Counted from the first letter of the stretch, positions 8,097 through 17,142 are shown. The stretch is 64,000 nt of DNA from Companilactobacillus nuruki (GCF_002872255.1 NZ_NIPR01000034.1:1-64000); one strand, 5' to 3'. Notes: a model not told the origin generated them from the letters alone. A program made the numbers and translations.

Positions 8097-8202
8097 GTAA
8101 ATTACGTAAAATTTGTGTAAAAATTAAAAATTGCTACAACTGAGAATTTCGTTTTCTGATATATTCAAAGCGTATCTTAACAAGGTATAAATAAATCTCT
8201 TT

Positions 8203-8215
8203 AAGGAGAATCCTT
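8203..8215 (+). promoter_or_regulatory. Ribosome site of comK inside a small hairpin
   Basis: The Shine-Dalgarno AAGGA (8203-8207) can pair with TCCTT (8211-8215) immediately before the ATG, with a 3-nt loop. The stem is short, so this is only a candidate for translational damping. Confidence 0.35.
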
Positions 8216-8216
8216 T

Positions 8217-8987
8217 ATGGTATCGCTATATCAGTTTAACGATAAAGAGATATGTAAAGAACTATTGCTTAATCAAAGTATATCATTATTATATCGATTT
8301 GAATCGTTCGAGGTAGATAGCAAAATTATCGCAATTTTGGATATTTCTAATTATGGTATTTCTTCTGGTAATTCCCTTATCATCCATGAGAAATTTGGGG
8401 TTTTCTTTGATATAAGGACAACCAAGGAATTAATCAATGAATTTTACAAGTTGAATGGAATAGGATTCGCAATGTCTAAGGCTATATATGCTTTGTTCAA
8501 TTTTAGACATTATATGCCATTTGTTTTTGCATATGTCAGTTATATGCCAATGACCGGTGGAAGTAGAAATAGTTCGGATTGGGTAGGGTTACATTATATT
8601 GAGACCTATTACCAAGATAATAAATCGGCATATTTTACTACGGTACATGGTTATAAAATAAAATTGAATTTTCCACATGGTAATTTAGAAAATCGAATTC
8701 ATGATGTCTGCATGATAAGTGAGAAGTCAGTTAGTCTCTGCAAGATTCTTTTGCAAGGAGGAATGATGGATTTGAATCCTCCGAGTAATACAGGGATGGT
8801 TCGTAAGCATGAGAATTGTAAGTGTAATAAACATCAATCATTGATACAGAATACACTTAAAGTAGATGAGACTACCGACCGAATAATAGATTATATATTA
8901 ATACATTTAGAGATAGAGAATTTGGAAGCAAAAGAACTAATGAAGCTTTATAGATATAATTTGAACAAATTAAAAAGATTACACTGA
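8217..8987 (+). CDS. comK: ComK-family competence transcription factor
   Basis: A 256-aa protein that follows the ComK layout. An N-terminal strand-rich part (SKIIAILDISNYG) comes first, then a core with PFVFAYVSYMPMTGGSRNSSDWVGLHYIE. That core matches the ComK region where the Bacillus protein has a Pro-rich stretch, a conserved Trp and an HVH-like segment. Next comes a hydrophobic strand and NLENRIHDVCMI, corresponding to the SFENQVYRTA region. ComK binds paired AT boxes in the minor groove and activates DNA-uptake genes. The protein is about 60 residues longer than Bacillus ComK, with an extra Cys/His-containing insertion (HENCKCNKHQS) near residue 197. It lies between an amidase and a competence-type sigma factor, which supports the role. 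Similarity is by pattern, not alignment. Confidence 0.75.
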   Translation: MVSLYQFNDKEICKELLLNQSISLLYRFESFEVDSKIIAILDISNYGISSGNSLIIHEKFGVFFDIRTTKELINEFYKLNGIGFAMSKAIYALFNFRHYMPFVFAYVSYMPMTGGSRNSSDWVGLHYIETYYQDNKSAYFTTVHGYKIKLNFPHGNLENRIHDVCMISEKSVSLCKILLQGGMMDLNPPSNTGMVRKHENCKCNKHQSLIQNTLKVDETTDRIIDYILIHLEIENLEAKELMKLYRYNLNKLKRLH

Positions 8988-8995
8988 AGTGAAGA

Positions 8996-9028
8996 AGAGA
9001 GTGCCTTGATTAGGTACTCTCTTTTTTT
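8996..9028. terminator. Terminator after comK
   Basis: AGAGAGTGCCT pairs with AGGTACTCTCT (one G-T pair), followed by seven T. Confidence 0.9.
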
Positions 9029-9117
9029 GTCGAGAAAATAAAATGCAATTAAGTCACTGGTTCTAGTTCAACTTAGCAATTAATATTACATTCAAAAGTT
9101 GATTATATTAGTAATTG

Positions 9118-9155
9118 CACAAGCGCTTGTGAGTAAAATGGAAGGAAACTCACAA
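9118..9155 (+). promoter_or_regulatory. Two mutually exclusive hairpins at the sigH ribosome site
   Basis: CACAAGCGCTTGTG (9118-9131) is a perfect 14-bp palindrome. Its 3' half overlaps TTGTGAGT (9127-9134), which pairs perfectly with ACTCACAA (9148-9155), just before the ATG at 9157. The second hairpin displays or hides the Shine-Dalgarno GGAAGGA (9140-9146) in a 13-nt loop. The two cannot form together. The palindrome could also be a protein operator: its core AAGCGCTT recalls a cre site, but the outer bases do not fit. A weak promoter (TTAATA, 18 bp, TATATT at 9104-9109) would start transcription at the palindrome. Confidence 0.55.
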
Positions 9156-9156
9156 T

Positions 9157-9648
9157 ATGAATTTAGAACCAGGTTTTCAACATGCTTTAAAAAATCAAAA
9201 ATTGATTCATGGGGTATTAAAGAGGGTACATATTTTTAATACAAGAAGTGATTACGAGGATTATTTTCAAGAAGCCATGATCATATATGCAGAAACATAT
9301 GTAAATTATTGTCAAAAGGAAGACGATTTGTCTAAGGTAAACCCATTCATTTTTCAAAAACTTACATGGAGGTTAACTGACATATTACGTCAAGAAAAGA
9401 AGTATTATGATATTCATTCTCTAGAGAAGTTTGATTTTCAAAGGGTTCCTGAAGAGCAAATATGCGTCGATTTAGGGTTCATAGACTTCTCTGAATTGTC
9501 GGAGTTTGAATTAATTTTATTGCAGGAACATTTCATCGAAAATGTATCTTTAGTAATATTGGCGAAGCGTTATAACCATACCTCAAGAGCTTTAAGATAC
9601 CGTCGTAGCAAGCTTTTGAAAAAGTTGGAGCAAATGAGCGTTATCTGA
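9157..9648 (+). CDS. sigH: SigH/ComX-like alternative sigma factor
   Basis: A 163-aa sigma-70-family protein. Region 2 is visible in the first third, with YEDYFQEAMIIYAETYVNY corresponding to the core-binding and -10 recognition helices. Region 4 lies at the end as an HTH-like stretch (VSLVILAKRYNHTSRALRYR, then RSKLLKKL). The small size and sequence style match the SigH/ComX group that drives competence genes in Latilactobacillus sakei and streptococci. Adjacency to comK supports that assignment. It is monocistronic, bounded by the comK terminator and the promoter of the next amidase. Its leader has unusual alternative hairpins around the ribosome site. It could instead be another small ECF-like factor. 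Confidence 0.72.
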   Translation: MNLEPGFQHALKNQKLIHGVLKRVHIFNTRSDYEDYFQEAMIIYAETYVNYCQKEDDLSKVNPFIFQKLTWRLTDILRQEKKYYDIHSLEKFDFQRVPEEQICVDLGFIDFSELSEFELILLQEHFIENVSLVILAKRYNHTSRALRYRRSKLLKKLEQMSVI

Positions 9649-9660
9649 ATTTTACCATCT

Positions 9661-9733
9661 CATTACAGGTTTATTACTTTCGTTAAAAATGTAAAAAAAC
9701 TTGTTATAATTTATAACGTTAAGGAAATTAACG
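9661..9733 (+). promoter_or_regulatory. Promoter and 5' stem-loop of the second amidase gene
   Basis: TGtTATAAT (9702-9710) is an extended -10 within the near-palindrome GTTATAATTTATAAC. The predicted RNA starts about 9717 with a hairpin, CGTTAA-GGAAA-TTAACG (9717-9733), likely protecting the 5' end. Upstream, CATTAC (9661) and TATTAC (9672) repeat at 11 bp and look like degenerate WalR boxes. Confidence 0.55.
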
Positions 9734-9752
9734 GCGGGAAGGAAATATTAAA

Positions 9753-10688
9753 ATGGTATCTAAAAAGAAAATTATGACTAGTGTTGCAACATCTGTTGCA
9801 CTTGCTAGTATAGGGTTTACTACAGTGGGACAAGTAGCTCCACAATTGGGCAGCAATGTTCAAACAACAAAAGCTGCTACATCAGCAATCAATGACTATA
9901 TCAATAACAACAATATCCAACCAGTTTCAATAACTAACGAAGAGGGAACATTTAGTTATTGGAATGGTTACGAAAACGGTGTTGGTAAGCCAGAAGGTGT
10001 TGTTATTCATGAAACTGCTACACCAGGGGCTACAGCTCGAAACGAAGTAACATATTTCAATCGTGAATGGTCAAACATCTATACATATGTTCATGCCTTT
10101 GTTGATAATAACGAGATCATAAATATTAAGAATACTGATTATACCGTTTGGGGTGCTGGTCCAACTGCTAACGCTAAGTTTGTTCAAGTTGAATTGTGTG
10201 AAGTAAGTTCAACTGATGCATTTGCTAGATCAGTTGCTAACCAAGCTTATTACACAGCTTCAAAACTTGTTCAATATAACTTGCCATTCACACCAGGCGT
10301 TACAGTTATGTCACATAATGATGTATCTAAAAAATGGGGTGAAACAACACATACTGACCCAGTTGGCTACTTTGCTAAATGGGGTTACAGCATGGATCAA
10401 TTCTATGATCTAGTTGGTAAGTATTACAATCAATTGAAGGGAACAACTAATGGTGGTTCCGATTCAGGTAATTCAACTGATAATGGTAATGTCATCAACG
10501 TTGCTAATTCTAATGGTTCATTCGTTCCACTGGTAGCCTTCCAGGATGATGGTAGTGTTAAGAATGTTTCAAATCGTGGTTTAGCTAATAACACTCCGTG
10601 GTATACTGACCAAGTTAAATCATATAATGGTGTTGAGTATCATCGTGTAGCTACAAACGAATGGGTAGATGCTAGTTATATTAAATAG
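9753..10688 (+). CDS. Secreted N-acetylmuramoyl-L-alanine amidase (Amidase_2), second copy
   Basis: A 311-aa paralogue of the amidase at 7179. The signal peptide runs to about residue 42 (TTKAA). The Amidase_2 domain covers about residues 55-225, with the expected metal-binding positions: His in VVIHETA, His in VMSHNDVS and Asp in HTDPVGYF. A Gly/Ser/Asn linker leads to the same SLAP-like terminal unit (TPWYTDQVKSYNG, YHRVATNEWVDASYIK). It should hydrolyse the glycan-peptide linkage in the wall while attached non-covalently through the terminal domain. Codon use is more biased (CAA, GTT, ACA) than in its neighbours, suggesting high expression. GGGAAGGA precedes the ATG. Confidence 0.9.
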   Translation: MVSKKKIMTSVATSVALASIGFTTVGQVAPQLGSNVQTTKAATSAINDYINNNNIQPVSITNEEGTFSYWNGYENGVGKPEGVVIHETATPGATARNEVTYFNREWSNIYTYVHAFVDNNEIINIKNTDYTVWGAGPTANAKFVQVELCEVSSTDAFARSVANQAYYTASKLVQYNLPFTPGVTVMSHNDVSKKWGETTHTDPVGYFAKWGYSMDQFYDLVGKYYNQLKGTTNGGSDSGNSTDNGNVINVANSNGSFVPLVAFQDDGSVKNVSNRGLANNTPWYTDQVKSYNGVEYHRVATNEWVDASYIK

Positions 10689-10716
10689 TTTCAAATTTAA
10701 TAACAGATTATTATAA

Positions 10717-10746
10717 AAGACGCACTGAAAAGTGGGTCTTTTTTTG
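10717..10746. terminator. Terminator after the second amidase
   Basis: AGACGCACT and AGTGGGTCT pair with one mismatch around GAAA, followed by a run of T. Confidence 0.82.
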
Positions 10747-10810
10747 CTATCATTATTCAATAACAAGTATTGGTATAGTTGTATAATTGTTGTAAAGAAA
10801 GGCTTAAGAT

Positions 10811-12238
10811 ATGGGAAAAAAATTCTATGTTGTATTAAGTATGCTGTTTATTTTTGCCTTAGTTTTGGTGGGATGCAAGCCCAAAGAGACCTCAAGCGTA
10901 GTGTCATCTGATAAAACGTGGTATTTATATCAGGATCAAGGGGAAAATGATACAGTTTCAATTAAATTTTTGAAAGATCAACGAGCTGAAATTAAAGACA
11001 TTACGACAATTGATGGTAAAGTTGGGATTAATCGTTTCAATAATCAATTCGATAATCCACAATACGTTTTAAACCGTGATGGCAAAACAATTACATTTAA
11101 AACCGCTAAGAATAACCTAGTTCTGAAGATTATAAAAAACTATCATGAGAATGTATATGGTAAACATATGAAGGGCTATTATGTTCAATCAGGTGGTCAG
11201 ACTTATAAATTTGCTTATATAACCAAGCGTGATAGCAAATCCAATATTAGCAAGTCATTGAAGAAAAAGTCGCAATCAATAGCATATAATCAGCTGTTTG
11301 ATCATATTATCAATGTTGATAGTAATACAACGCCGTTAACCGATAATGATAACCTGATTGGCAACTTTTATTTTTCAACGATTATTAATTATCGAAGAAC
11401 AGATGGTAATCTAACGATAAATCAAAATGGAACTTACCAGATGACTTTAACTGAACATTCTGCTCAAAAATTATCAGATGAAACTGATAGTAAAGTGGTA
11501 ATGACGACGCTGGTGGAAAGTGGCAATGTCCAGAACTTGTATGGCAAAATGTACTTAACACCTAAGAATCTAGTCACAATTGATTATTATTACCATGGAC
11601 AAAATCAGGATCGTTTATTACCTAAAAGTGTTAACTTGAAGGTTGATTCTAAGGCCACTGGCAATCAGATAGGTCGGGCCAAGATTAGGATTGAAGCCGA
11701 TGGAGATCAATTATATCTATATTCTAGTGACTATACGGTTAGAGTTAAAGATGGTCAAACAAATACGAAGGCTAATCTTTTAACCAAAACAGACACTACA
11801 CAAACGAACTTAAAAGATGCTATAACTCAAACGAAAGATTATTATGATAAATATCAGGATAATCCTTTAACATCTAATGCTGATTTGATGCAATTAGTTG
11901 CTGCAATTTCAGATAATCATAATAAAAAAATTGGTAGTATAGGGGTTAATTTTGGTGATCAATATGGAACCAATTTGCAACCAAGCGATTATCAAGGTAT
12001 TAGTGTTAATGGAAGCCAGCAGCCAGCTATGCAATATATCTTTTTGGTTTCACCCTCGTCTTATTCGGAAAATGGGCCTGCTGTAACAACAACCAAGGGG
12101 AAGTTTCTTATCTATGGGTCTTTGGACAATAAGCTATTCTTGTTAAAACAGCCAGATAAGGATTCAACAACGGTAACTTGGACTATGGTGAAGGACTTTC
12201 CATTAAACGTACCAGAATTAAAATTTACTTTGAATTAG
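10811..12238 (+). CDS. Large lipoprotein of unknown function
   Basis: A 475-aa lipoprotein. The signal peptide has a hydrophobic core and a lipobox LVGC with Cys about residue 22, after which the chain is hydrophilic and strand-rich. Two similar segments appear, each beginning with a WYLY or FYFST strand and a DG-containing turn, so it may hold repeated beta domains. No catalytic motif is recognised. It is the first gene of a three-gene operon with a DUF218 protein and an AI-2E-family permease: gaps are 15 and 10 bp. It may therefore work at the cell surface with them. AAAGG lies 10 nt before the ATG. Confidence 0.82.
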   Translation: MGKKFYVVLSMLFIFALVLVGCKPKETSSVVSSDKTWYLYQDQGENDTVSIKFLKDQRAEIKDITTIDGKVGINRFNNQFDNPQYVLNRDGKTITFKTAKNNLVLKIIKNYHENVYGKHMKGYYVQSGGQTYKFAYITKRDSKSNISKSLKKKSQSIAYNQLFDHIINVDSNTTPLTDNDNLIGNFYFSTIINYRRTDGNLTINQNGTYQMTLTEHSAQKLSDETDSKVVMTTLVESGNVQNLYGKMYLTPKNLVTIDYYYHGQNQDRLLPKSVNLKVDSKATGNQIGRAKIRIEADGDQLYLYSSDYTVRVKDGQTNTKANLLTKTDTTQTNLKDAITQTKDYYDKYQDNPLTSNADLMQLVAAISDNHNKKIGSIGVNFGDQYGTNLQPSDYQGISVNGSQQPAMQYIFLVSPSSYSENGPAVTTTKGKFLIYGSLDNKLFLLKQPDKDSTTVTWTMVKDFPLNVPELKFTLN

Positions 12239-12253
12239 ATTTTGGAGGAAGAT

Positions 12254-13051
12254 ATGAATTTTTTATTGATGGCCATAAGTACTGTCATTGAATTATTAAT
12301 GATTTTCAAAACAAGGTATGTCTATAGCCGTCATCCAATCTTTGCGATAGTGCTATCTATTTTGACCATTTTAGGATTTCCTTTACTATCGCTGATTGTT
12401 TCAAATTGGATTATTAGAGCCTATATTTTTAATTTTGGAGTAGTGAATTTATTATTTTTAATAATCATGTTGATATATATGTATCAAATTGGTTATTATC
12501 TTAAGAAAATAAAACCAGTTAACAAACCTGATTTCTTAGTAGTGCTGGGAAATAAATGTATAGGTCACCGTGTAACGCCAATATTAATGGAAAGATTAGA
12601 TGAATCGGTTAAAATTTATCAAAGTTTGGACGTCAAACCGGTAGTGATTGTTAGTTGTGGTAGAGGAAAAAATGGACAAACTGCTGAATCAATATTGATG
12701 AAGGAATATTTACTTGGACAAGGGATTCCTGAGAATATGATTGTTGTGGAAAATAAGTCCATTAATACAATTCAAAATCTAGAATTTTCTTCTATTAAGA
12801 TTCATGATCTTTGGAAGAAAGATAGGTTTCCTAGGGTTATCATAGTAACAAGTGATTATCATATTCCTAGAGCTAAATTACATGCTAGAAGATTAGGGCT
12901 AAAAGTGAGATTTGCTGCTGCAAGTACTATTAAAATGTTAAAGTGGCCAGCGATGTTTCGTGAGTTTACAGCAATTATCTGGTACCATCGGTATACAGTC
13001 TATAGTATTTTAGGGATAGCTATATTGTTTTCAATAAGTATGTGTATGTGA
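12254..13051 (+). CDS. DUF218/YdcF-family membrane protein
   Basis: A 265-aa protein with three or four membrane helices in the first 85 residues, a cytosolic or extracytosolic DUF218 domain (about 95-230) and a last helix at 245-264. The DUF218 landmarks are present: PDFLVVLGNK, TAESILMKEYL, the acidic/Asn stretch ENKSINTIQN, and VTSDYHIPRAKLHARRLGL. ElyC and SanA are members that affect envelope synthesis, but no reaction is established. ATG 12254 is used because GGAGGA lies just before it; the frame also opens at an upstream TTG. It is the middle gene of an operon, 15 bp after a lipoprotein. Confidence 0.85.
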   Translation: MNFLLMAISTVIELLMIFKTRYVYSRHPIFAIVLSILTILGFPLLSLIVSNWIIRAYIFNFGVVNLLFLIIMLIYMYQIGYYLKKIKPVNKPDFLVVLGNKCIGHRVTPILMERLDESVKIYQSLDVKPVVIVSCGRGKNGQTAESILMKEYLLGQGIPENMIVVENKSINTIQNLEFSSIKIHDLWKKDRFPRVIIVTSDYHIPRAKLHARRLGLKVRFAAASTIKMLKWPAMFREFTAIIWYHRYTVYSILGIAILFSISMCM

Positions 13052-13061
13052 GGAGCGTTAT

Positions 13062-14114
13062 ATGAGTTTGTACGATAAGTTTGTCGAGAATAAACGATTA
13101 AGAAGATTCGTCTTACTACTGCTAGTAATTGCTGTATTTTATTTGTTTCGTAGTATGATGAGTCTTTTCTTATTGACGTTTACGTTTACCTTTTTGTCAG
13201 TTCAGTTAGTTAGGGCGGTGCAGAGAAAATTACCCAGGATTAAATCTATTTGGGTAATAGCACCAGTTTATTTGATAATTATCGCTTTATTGGTTTTTGT
13301 CATCACTAACTATGTACCACAGTTGATCAGTCAGACGGTAAAGATGTTTAATTCACTCCAAAGGTTCTATGAAAGTAAAGAAGTACGTTCAAATCCTTAT
13401 TTAAATGTGGTTTATAATTATTTACAGCAGATCAACTTGGATAATCAAATCAAGGCAGCCATTACACAAGTTGTCAATTATATTAGTAGTGTAGGCGCAG
13501 TTGGATTTAATATTGTTATTTCCTTCTTATTGAGTTTCTTTTACACCAGTCAAGTTGAGCAAATGAATGCGTTTGGTCGTCAATTCTTGGATAGTAAATA
13601 TAGTTGGTTGTTTTCTGATTTGTTTTATTACGGCAAGAAATTTGTTAATACCTTCGGCGTTGTTTTGGAAGCACAGTTGATGATTGCTGTTGTTAATACT
13701 ACTTTAACAACTATTACTTTAATTTTTATGAAAATGCCAGGAATAATTGCTTTAGCAGTTATGGTCTTTATTCTTTCTCTGATTCCAGTTGCTGGTGTAA
13801 TTATTTCATTGATACCGCTTAGTTTTGTGGCTTATTCAGTCGGTGGTATTCGTTATGTTATTTATATTGTGATTATGATTGTCGTAATTCATTTGATAGA
13901 AACATACTTCTTAAATCCACAATTCATGTCTAGCATGACGCATTTGCCAATTTTCTTCACATTTGTAGTGCTGATTGTATCTGAAGAATTGCTAGGAACA
14001 TGGGGATTAATCATTGGTATTCCGATTTTTGTTTTCTTCCTAGATATCTTAGGTGTACACTCGATTGGAAATAATAACAAAAAACAAAGAATAAAATTAA
14101 AGAAATCGTTATAA
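13062..14114 (+). CDS. AI-2E (PerM/YdbI) family transporter
   Basis: A 350-aa integral membrane protein with paired helices at about residues 15-35 and 60-85, a long amphipathic region (about 90-140), then about five C-terminal helices. The terminal block GLIIGIPIFVFFLDILG is typical of PF01594. Members export diverse substrates or exchange ions; the autoinducer-2 role holds only for some, so no substrate is given. GAGGAG before the ATG and a 10-bp gap put it in the operon with the DUF218 protein. Confidence 0.88.
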   Translation: MSLYDKFVENKRLRRFVLLLLVIAVFYLFRSMMSLFLLTFTFTFLSVQLVRAVQRKLPRIKSIWVIAPVYLIIIALLVFVITNYVPQLISQTVKMFNSLQRFYESKEVRSNPYLNVVYNYLQQINLDNQIKAAITQVVNYISSVGAVGFNIVISFLLSFFYTSQVEQMNAFGRQFLDSKYSWLFSDLFYYGKKFVNTFGVVLEAQLMIAVVNTTLTTITLIFMKMPGIIALAVMVFILSLIPVAGVIISLIPLSFVAYSVGGIRYVIYIVIMIVVIHLIETYFLNPQFMSSMTHLPIFFTFVVLIVSEELLGTWGLIIGIPIFVFFLDILGVHSIGNNNKKQRIKLKKSL

Positions 14115-14187
14115 TTAAGTTTAAAGTATACTTGTCATATATAATGAAGTTAAATGCAGTCAACTGACGTAGATGGGAGATTAAATT

Positions 14188-15606
14188 ATGTCATTCTTCG
14201 ATAGAAAAAATAAAGATAACGATGATAATTATTCTGATCTAAATAATTCTTCTTACCAACAACCTCAACCAGATCAAAATAATTTTGATCAGGCTCAAAA
14301 TCAATATAATGATGCTCAGGCGGGGATGGGTACACAATTTTCACCAGACCAGAATTTCGATAATAATGGTGGAAACAATAATTACTATTTTGATCAAAAT
14401 CAACCACAACAACCTCAACCACAGCCACAAATGGCAGGTGATGAGGAATGGCAATATACCGAGCAAAGTTTGCAAAGTACTTTGGATCAAGGGGCTGATC
14501 TAAAAGCTCAATTGCGTAGTCAATTATTGGCCGATCGTAGTTACTGCAATCATGTTTTGCGTAACACTAATAGTGATCAAGTTGAAGATCGTCAGCAAGC
14601 AACTAATAGAATCAATGATATCAATGCTTCTTTGAAAGAATGGTTTGGTACTGATGAGATGGCTAACGAGATTTATATGGATGCCAATCGTGATTATTAC
14701 ATTTTTACTGATGACTTAGCTGCTAATCCAGATGATGAAACAAGCAAAATGTGGCAACAATTGACAATGACCTTGGCTGATAAGGGATTGCTAGCAAATG
14801 CTATTTCAGTTACTTACAATGACCAAGTCGATCAAGCTTGGATGAATTATCAAAATGCCGGTTTCGTTGATGGTAATGCTTTCTTATTGAATATGTATAA
14901 TGATTTACAAGGACGAAACTTTAATACGCCAGCTACTCCAGCAGAAATTCCATTTGACGCTAATTATCGTGTACAACATGTTACTGATAAGGTAGATAAA
15001 ATTTTGGATTCTGATGATAAATTAGTGATGGAAGTTTCCAGAAATGCTAATCATCAATTACAGATCATTCGTCATTATCGTAAAGATAATTTGTTGAGTC
15101 GTGATATTTTTGATGTTAATGGAGTTATCTCGGCTACACAATTTTATGATCACAGAGATGCTAATAAGGTTGTCCGTGAGAATTTCTATCGTCAAGATGG
15201 TACATTAGTTCTGATTAAGAGCTATACCAATGATGAGCCTTATATTCAATTGTTCAGTGAAGGCAATGTTCTAATCAGTACCTTTGATAGTGATGAAGAT
15301 TTAATTGTTTGGTGGTTAAAGAATCAAGCATTGAAACAAACCGCAGCGACTATCTTCGTATCAATTAATTCTGAATACTATAAGAAAATATTGACTCTTC
15401 GCGATAGTGGATTTGAAGTTATTCCAGTTGTGATGAAGCAGAGCGAAAATGCTGATATTATTTCTGACTTAATTGATGGCAAAGATAAGGTTAGCGCTGT
15501 ATTAGCAGGCAATGATGATGTTAATACTTACTTAAATAAGAATTCTAAAAATAAGTTGGATATCACTACTTTGAAGGAACTAGATACACCTATTTACAAA
15601 CAATAA
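14188..15606 (+). CDS. Gln/Asn/Asp-rich protein with beta-rich C-terminal region
   Basis: A 472-aa protein without a signal peptide. Residues 1-95 are a low-complexity, disordered stretch rich in Gln, Asn, Asp and Pro. A helical region follows (about 95-250), then a strand-rich part from about 265, with [24 protein letters not shown] and [13 protein letters not shown]. Last comes a mixed alpha/beta end with [15 protein letters not shown]. The strand pattern recalls the accessory beta domain found before bacterial family-4 glycosyltransferases, but no GT-B catalytic motif follows, so the link is weak. It is monocistronic, with GGGAGA before the start and a terminator after it. Function unknown. 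Confidence 0.8.
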   Translation: MSFFDRKNKDNDDNYSDLNNSSYQQPQPDQNNFDQAQNQYNDAQAGMGTQFSPDQNFDNNGGNNNYYFDQNQPQQPQPQPQMAGDEEWQYTEQSLQSTLDQGADLKAQLRSQLLADRSYCNHVLRNTNSDQVEDRQQATNRINDINASLKEWFGTDEMANEIYMDANRDYYIFTDDLAANPDDETSKMWQQLTMTLADKGLLANAISVTYNDQVDQAWMNYQNAGFVDGNAFLLNMYNDLQGRNFNTPATPAEIPFDANYRVQHVTDKVDKILDSDDKLVMEVSRNANHQLQIIRHYRKDNLLSRDIFDVNGVISATQFYDHRDANKVVRENFYRQDGTLVLIKSYTNDEPYIQLFSEGNVLISTFDSDEDLIVWWLKNQALKQTAATIFVSINSEYYKKILTLRDSGFEVIPVVMKQSENADIISDLIDGKDKVSAVLAGNDDVNTYLNKNSKNKLDITTLKELDTPIYKQ

Positions 15607-15610
15607 TGAA

Positions 15611-15667
15611 AAAAAGAGTTTGATTCTGCAATTATCTTGTAAATTGCAAGTCACTCTCTTTTTTTTA
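15611..15667. terminator. Terminator before gpmA
   Basis: Nested pairs AAGAGT/ACTCTCTT and GCAATT/AATTGC are followed by an eight-T run. Confidence 0.8.
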
Positions 15668-15724
15668 TTGCCAAAATCGTGTAAAATACTTAGTGTTAAA
15701 GAAATGAAAAGAGGATCATTACAA

Positions 15725-16414
15725 ATGGCAAAATTAGTTTTCATTCGTCACGGACAAAGTGAATGGAATTTATCAAACCAATTTACTGGTTGGGTTGATG
15801 TTGACCTTAGTGAAGAAGGCGTAAAACAAGCCCAAAACGCTGGTAAACTTCTTAAAGAATCAGGTATTCAATTTGATCAAGCATATACATCAGTATTGAC
15901 ACGTGCTATCAAGACATTGCACTATGCTCTTGAAGGCTGTGACCAATTATGGATTCCTGAAACAAAGACATGGAGACTTAACGAACGTCACTACGGTGCA
16001 CTTCAAGGTCTTAACAAAGCTGAAACAGCTGAAAAATACGGTGATGAACAAGTTCATATCTGGAGACGTTCATACGATACATTACCTCCACTATTGAAAG
16101 CTACTGACGAAGGTTCAGCAGCACAAGATCGTCGTTACGCAAACTTGGACCCAAGAATTATTCCTGGTGGCGAAAACCTTAAAGTTACTTTGGAACGTGT
16201 AATTCCATTCTGGGAAGATGAAATCGCTCCTAAATTGCTTGATGGCAAGAACGTTATCATCGCTGCTCATGGTAACTCACTACGTGCACTTACAAAGTAC
16301 ATTGAAAACATCTCTGATGCTGATATCATGGACGTTGAGATGACTACTGGTGAACCAGTTGTTTATGACTTAGATGACAAGTTGAACGTTGTAAGTAAAG
16401 AAAAGCTTAACTAA
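15725..16414 (+). CDS. gpmA: 2,3-bisphosphoglycerate-dependent phosphoglycerate mutase
   Basis: The 229-aa cytosolic glycolytic enzyme interconverts 3- and 2-phosphoglycerate through a phospho-histidine. The catalytic motif [12 protein letters not shown] carries the phosphorylated His. The second catalytic His is in [10 protein letters not shown], and LNERHYG and TRAIKT line the substrate site. ATG 15725 is preferred because GAGG lies upstream and the upstream in-frame extension covers the previous terminator. Codon use is strongly biased (GAA, CTT, AAC, GGT), as expected for a highly expressed enzyme. Single-gene transcript. Confidence 0.97.
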   Translation: MAKLVFIRHGQSEWNLSNQFTGWVDVDLSEEGVKQAQNAGKLLKESGIQFDQAYTSVLTRAIKTLHYALEGCDQLWIPETKTWRLNERHYGALQGLNKAETAEKYGDEQVHIWRRSYDTLPPLLKATDEGSAAQDRRYANLDPRIIPGGENLKVTLERVIPFWEDEIAPKLLDGKNVIIAAHGNSLRALTKYIENISDADIMDVEMTTGEPVVYDLDDKLNVVSKEKLN

Positions 16415-16435
16415 ATTTGTTTAGTTGAATATTAA

Positions 16436-16468
16436 AAGGACTCCACGATTCGTGGAGTCTTTTTTTTG
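16436..16468. terminator. Terminator after gpmA
   Basis: GACTCCACGA and TCGTGGAGTC form a 10-bp stem followed by eight T. Confidence 0.95.
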
Positions 16469-16507
16469 TTGAATAATGAGTAAATAGTAATCAAAGGAGA
16501 AAATAAG

Positions 16508-17142
16508 ATTTTTAAAAGAATATCACAAGACGGACCGACATGTTTCATTTACGAATTCGTTAACGGTTTAAAATACATGTCAGGTAGCAGAGATGATAAT
16601 AAAGAATTGTCTCAGTTAGCTGAAAATATGCTGAGTTTTTTTACAGAAGGGAAGAAATGTTCATATGTCGGTGAATTTTCGATAGTAACGTAGCCGTAAA
16701 GGCTTTAGACGATTATTATCTTAAAAGTAATAATGAAAAGTCACTTTTAGCATCTGAATATAATATAGGTATGGAAATTTTGGACGATGATCTTGTTAAA
16801 AATGTTAGTGATTTAAAAAATAATGAATTTATTTTAATACAGATAATTGAGAAGCATATCCATTTCGTGAATTCACACTGGTTATGTATTGTTCAACCGA
16901 AAATGAATAGACATTATATTATCAACAGTGCTAGTGCGCTTCCACTAATGCAACATAATATTAAATCAGTTAAATTAAAGAGGATAGAGAGAAAAAATTT
17001 AGCATTGATAAGTAAAATTTTTGATTGGAAATACTGGAAGAAAATGAAAAAGAATAGAAAATATTCTAATGATAATATTCCGGACACTAAATATGAGTTC
17101 AAATATGTTAAACCAATCAAGGTAAGTATTACCAAATTATAG
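16508..17142 (+). pseudogene. Papain-like cysteine peptidase, broken
   Basis: Two frames together read as one protein of about 210 residues. The first (from 16508, stop TAG at 16691) contains ISQDGPTCFIYEFVNGLKY, a Cys-containing motif like the nucleophile helix of C39/papain-like peptidases. The second continues from about 16681 with DSNVAVKALDDYY and includes a probable His and Asn/Asp pair in NSHWLCIV and YIINSA. A single-base loss near the TTTTC at 16676-16680 explains the shift. The ribosome site AAAGGAGA is 7 nt before an ATT codon, exactly where an ATG is expected, so the start codon also appears lost. Family placement rests on motif order only. Confidence 0.65.

Noticed and set aside
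9118-9131. Possible CcpA cre site before sigH.
   Set aside because: Only the inner AAGCGCTT fits; the outer TGT/ACA positions do not. Treated as RNA structure or other operator.
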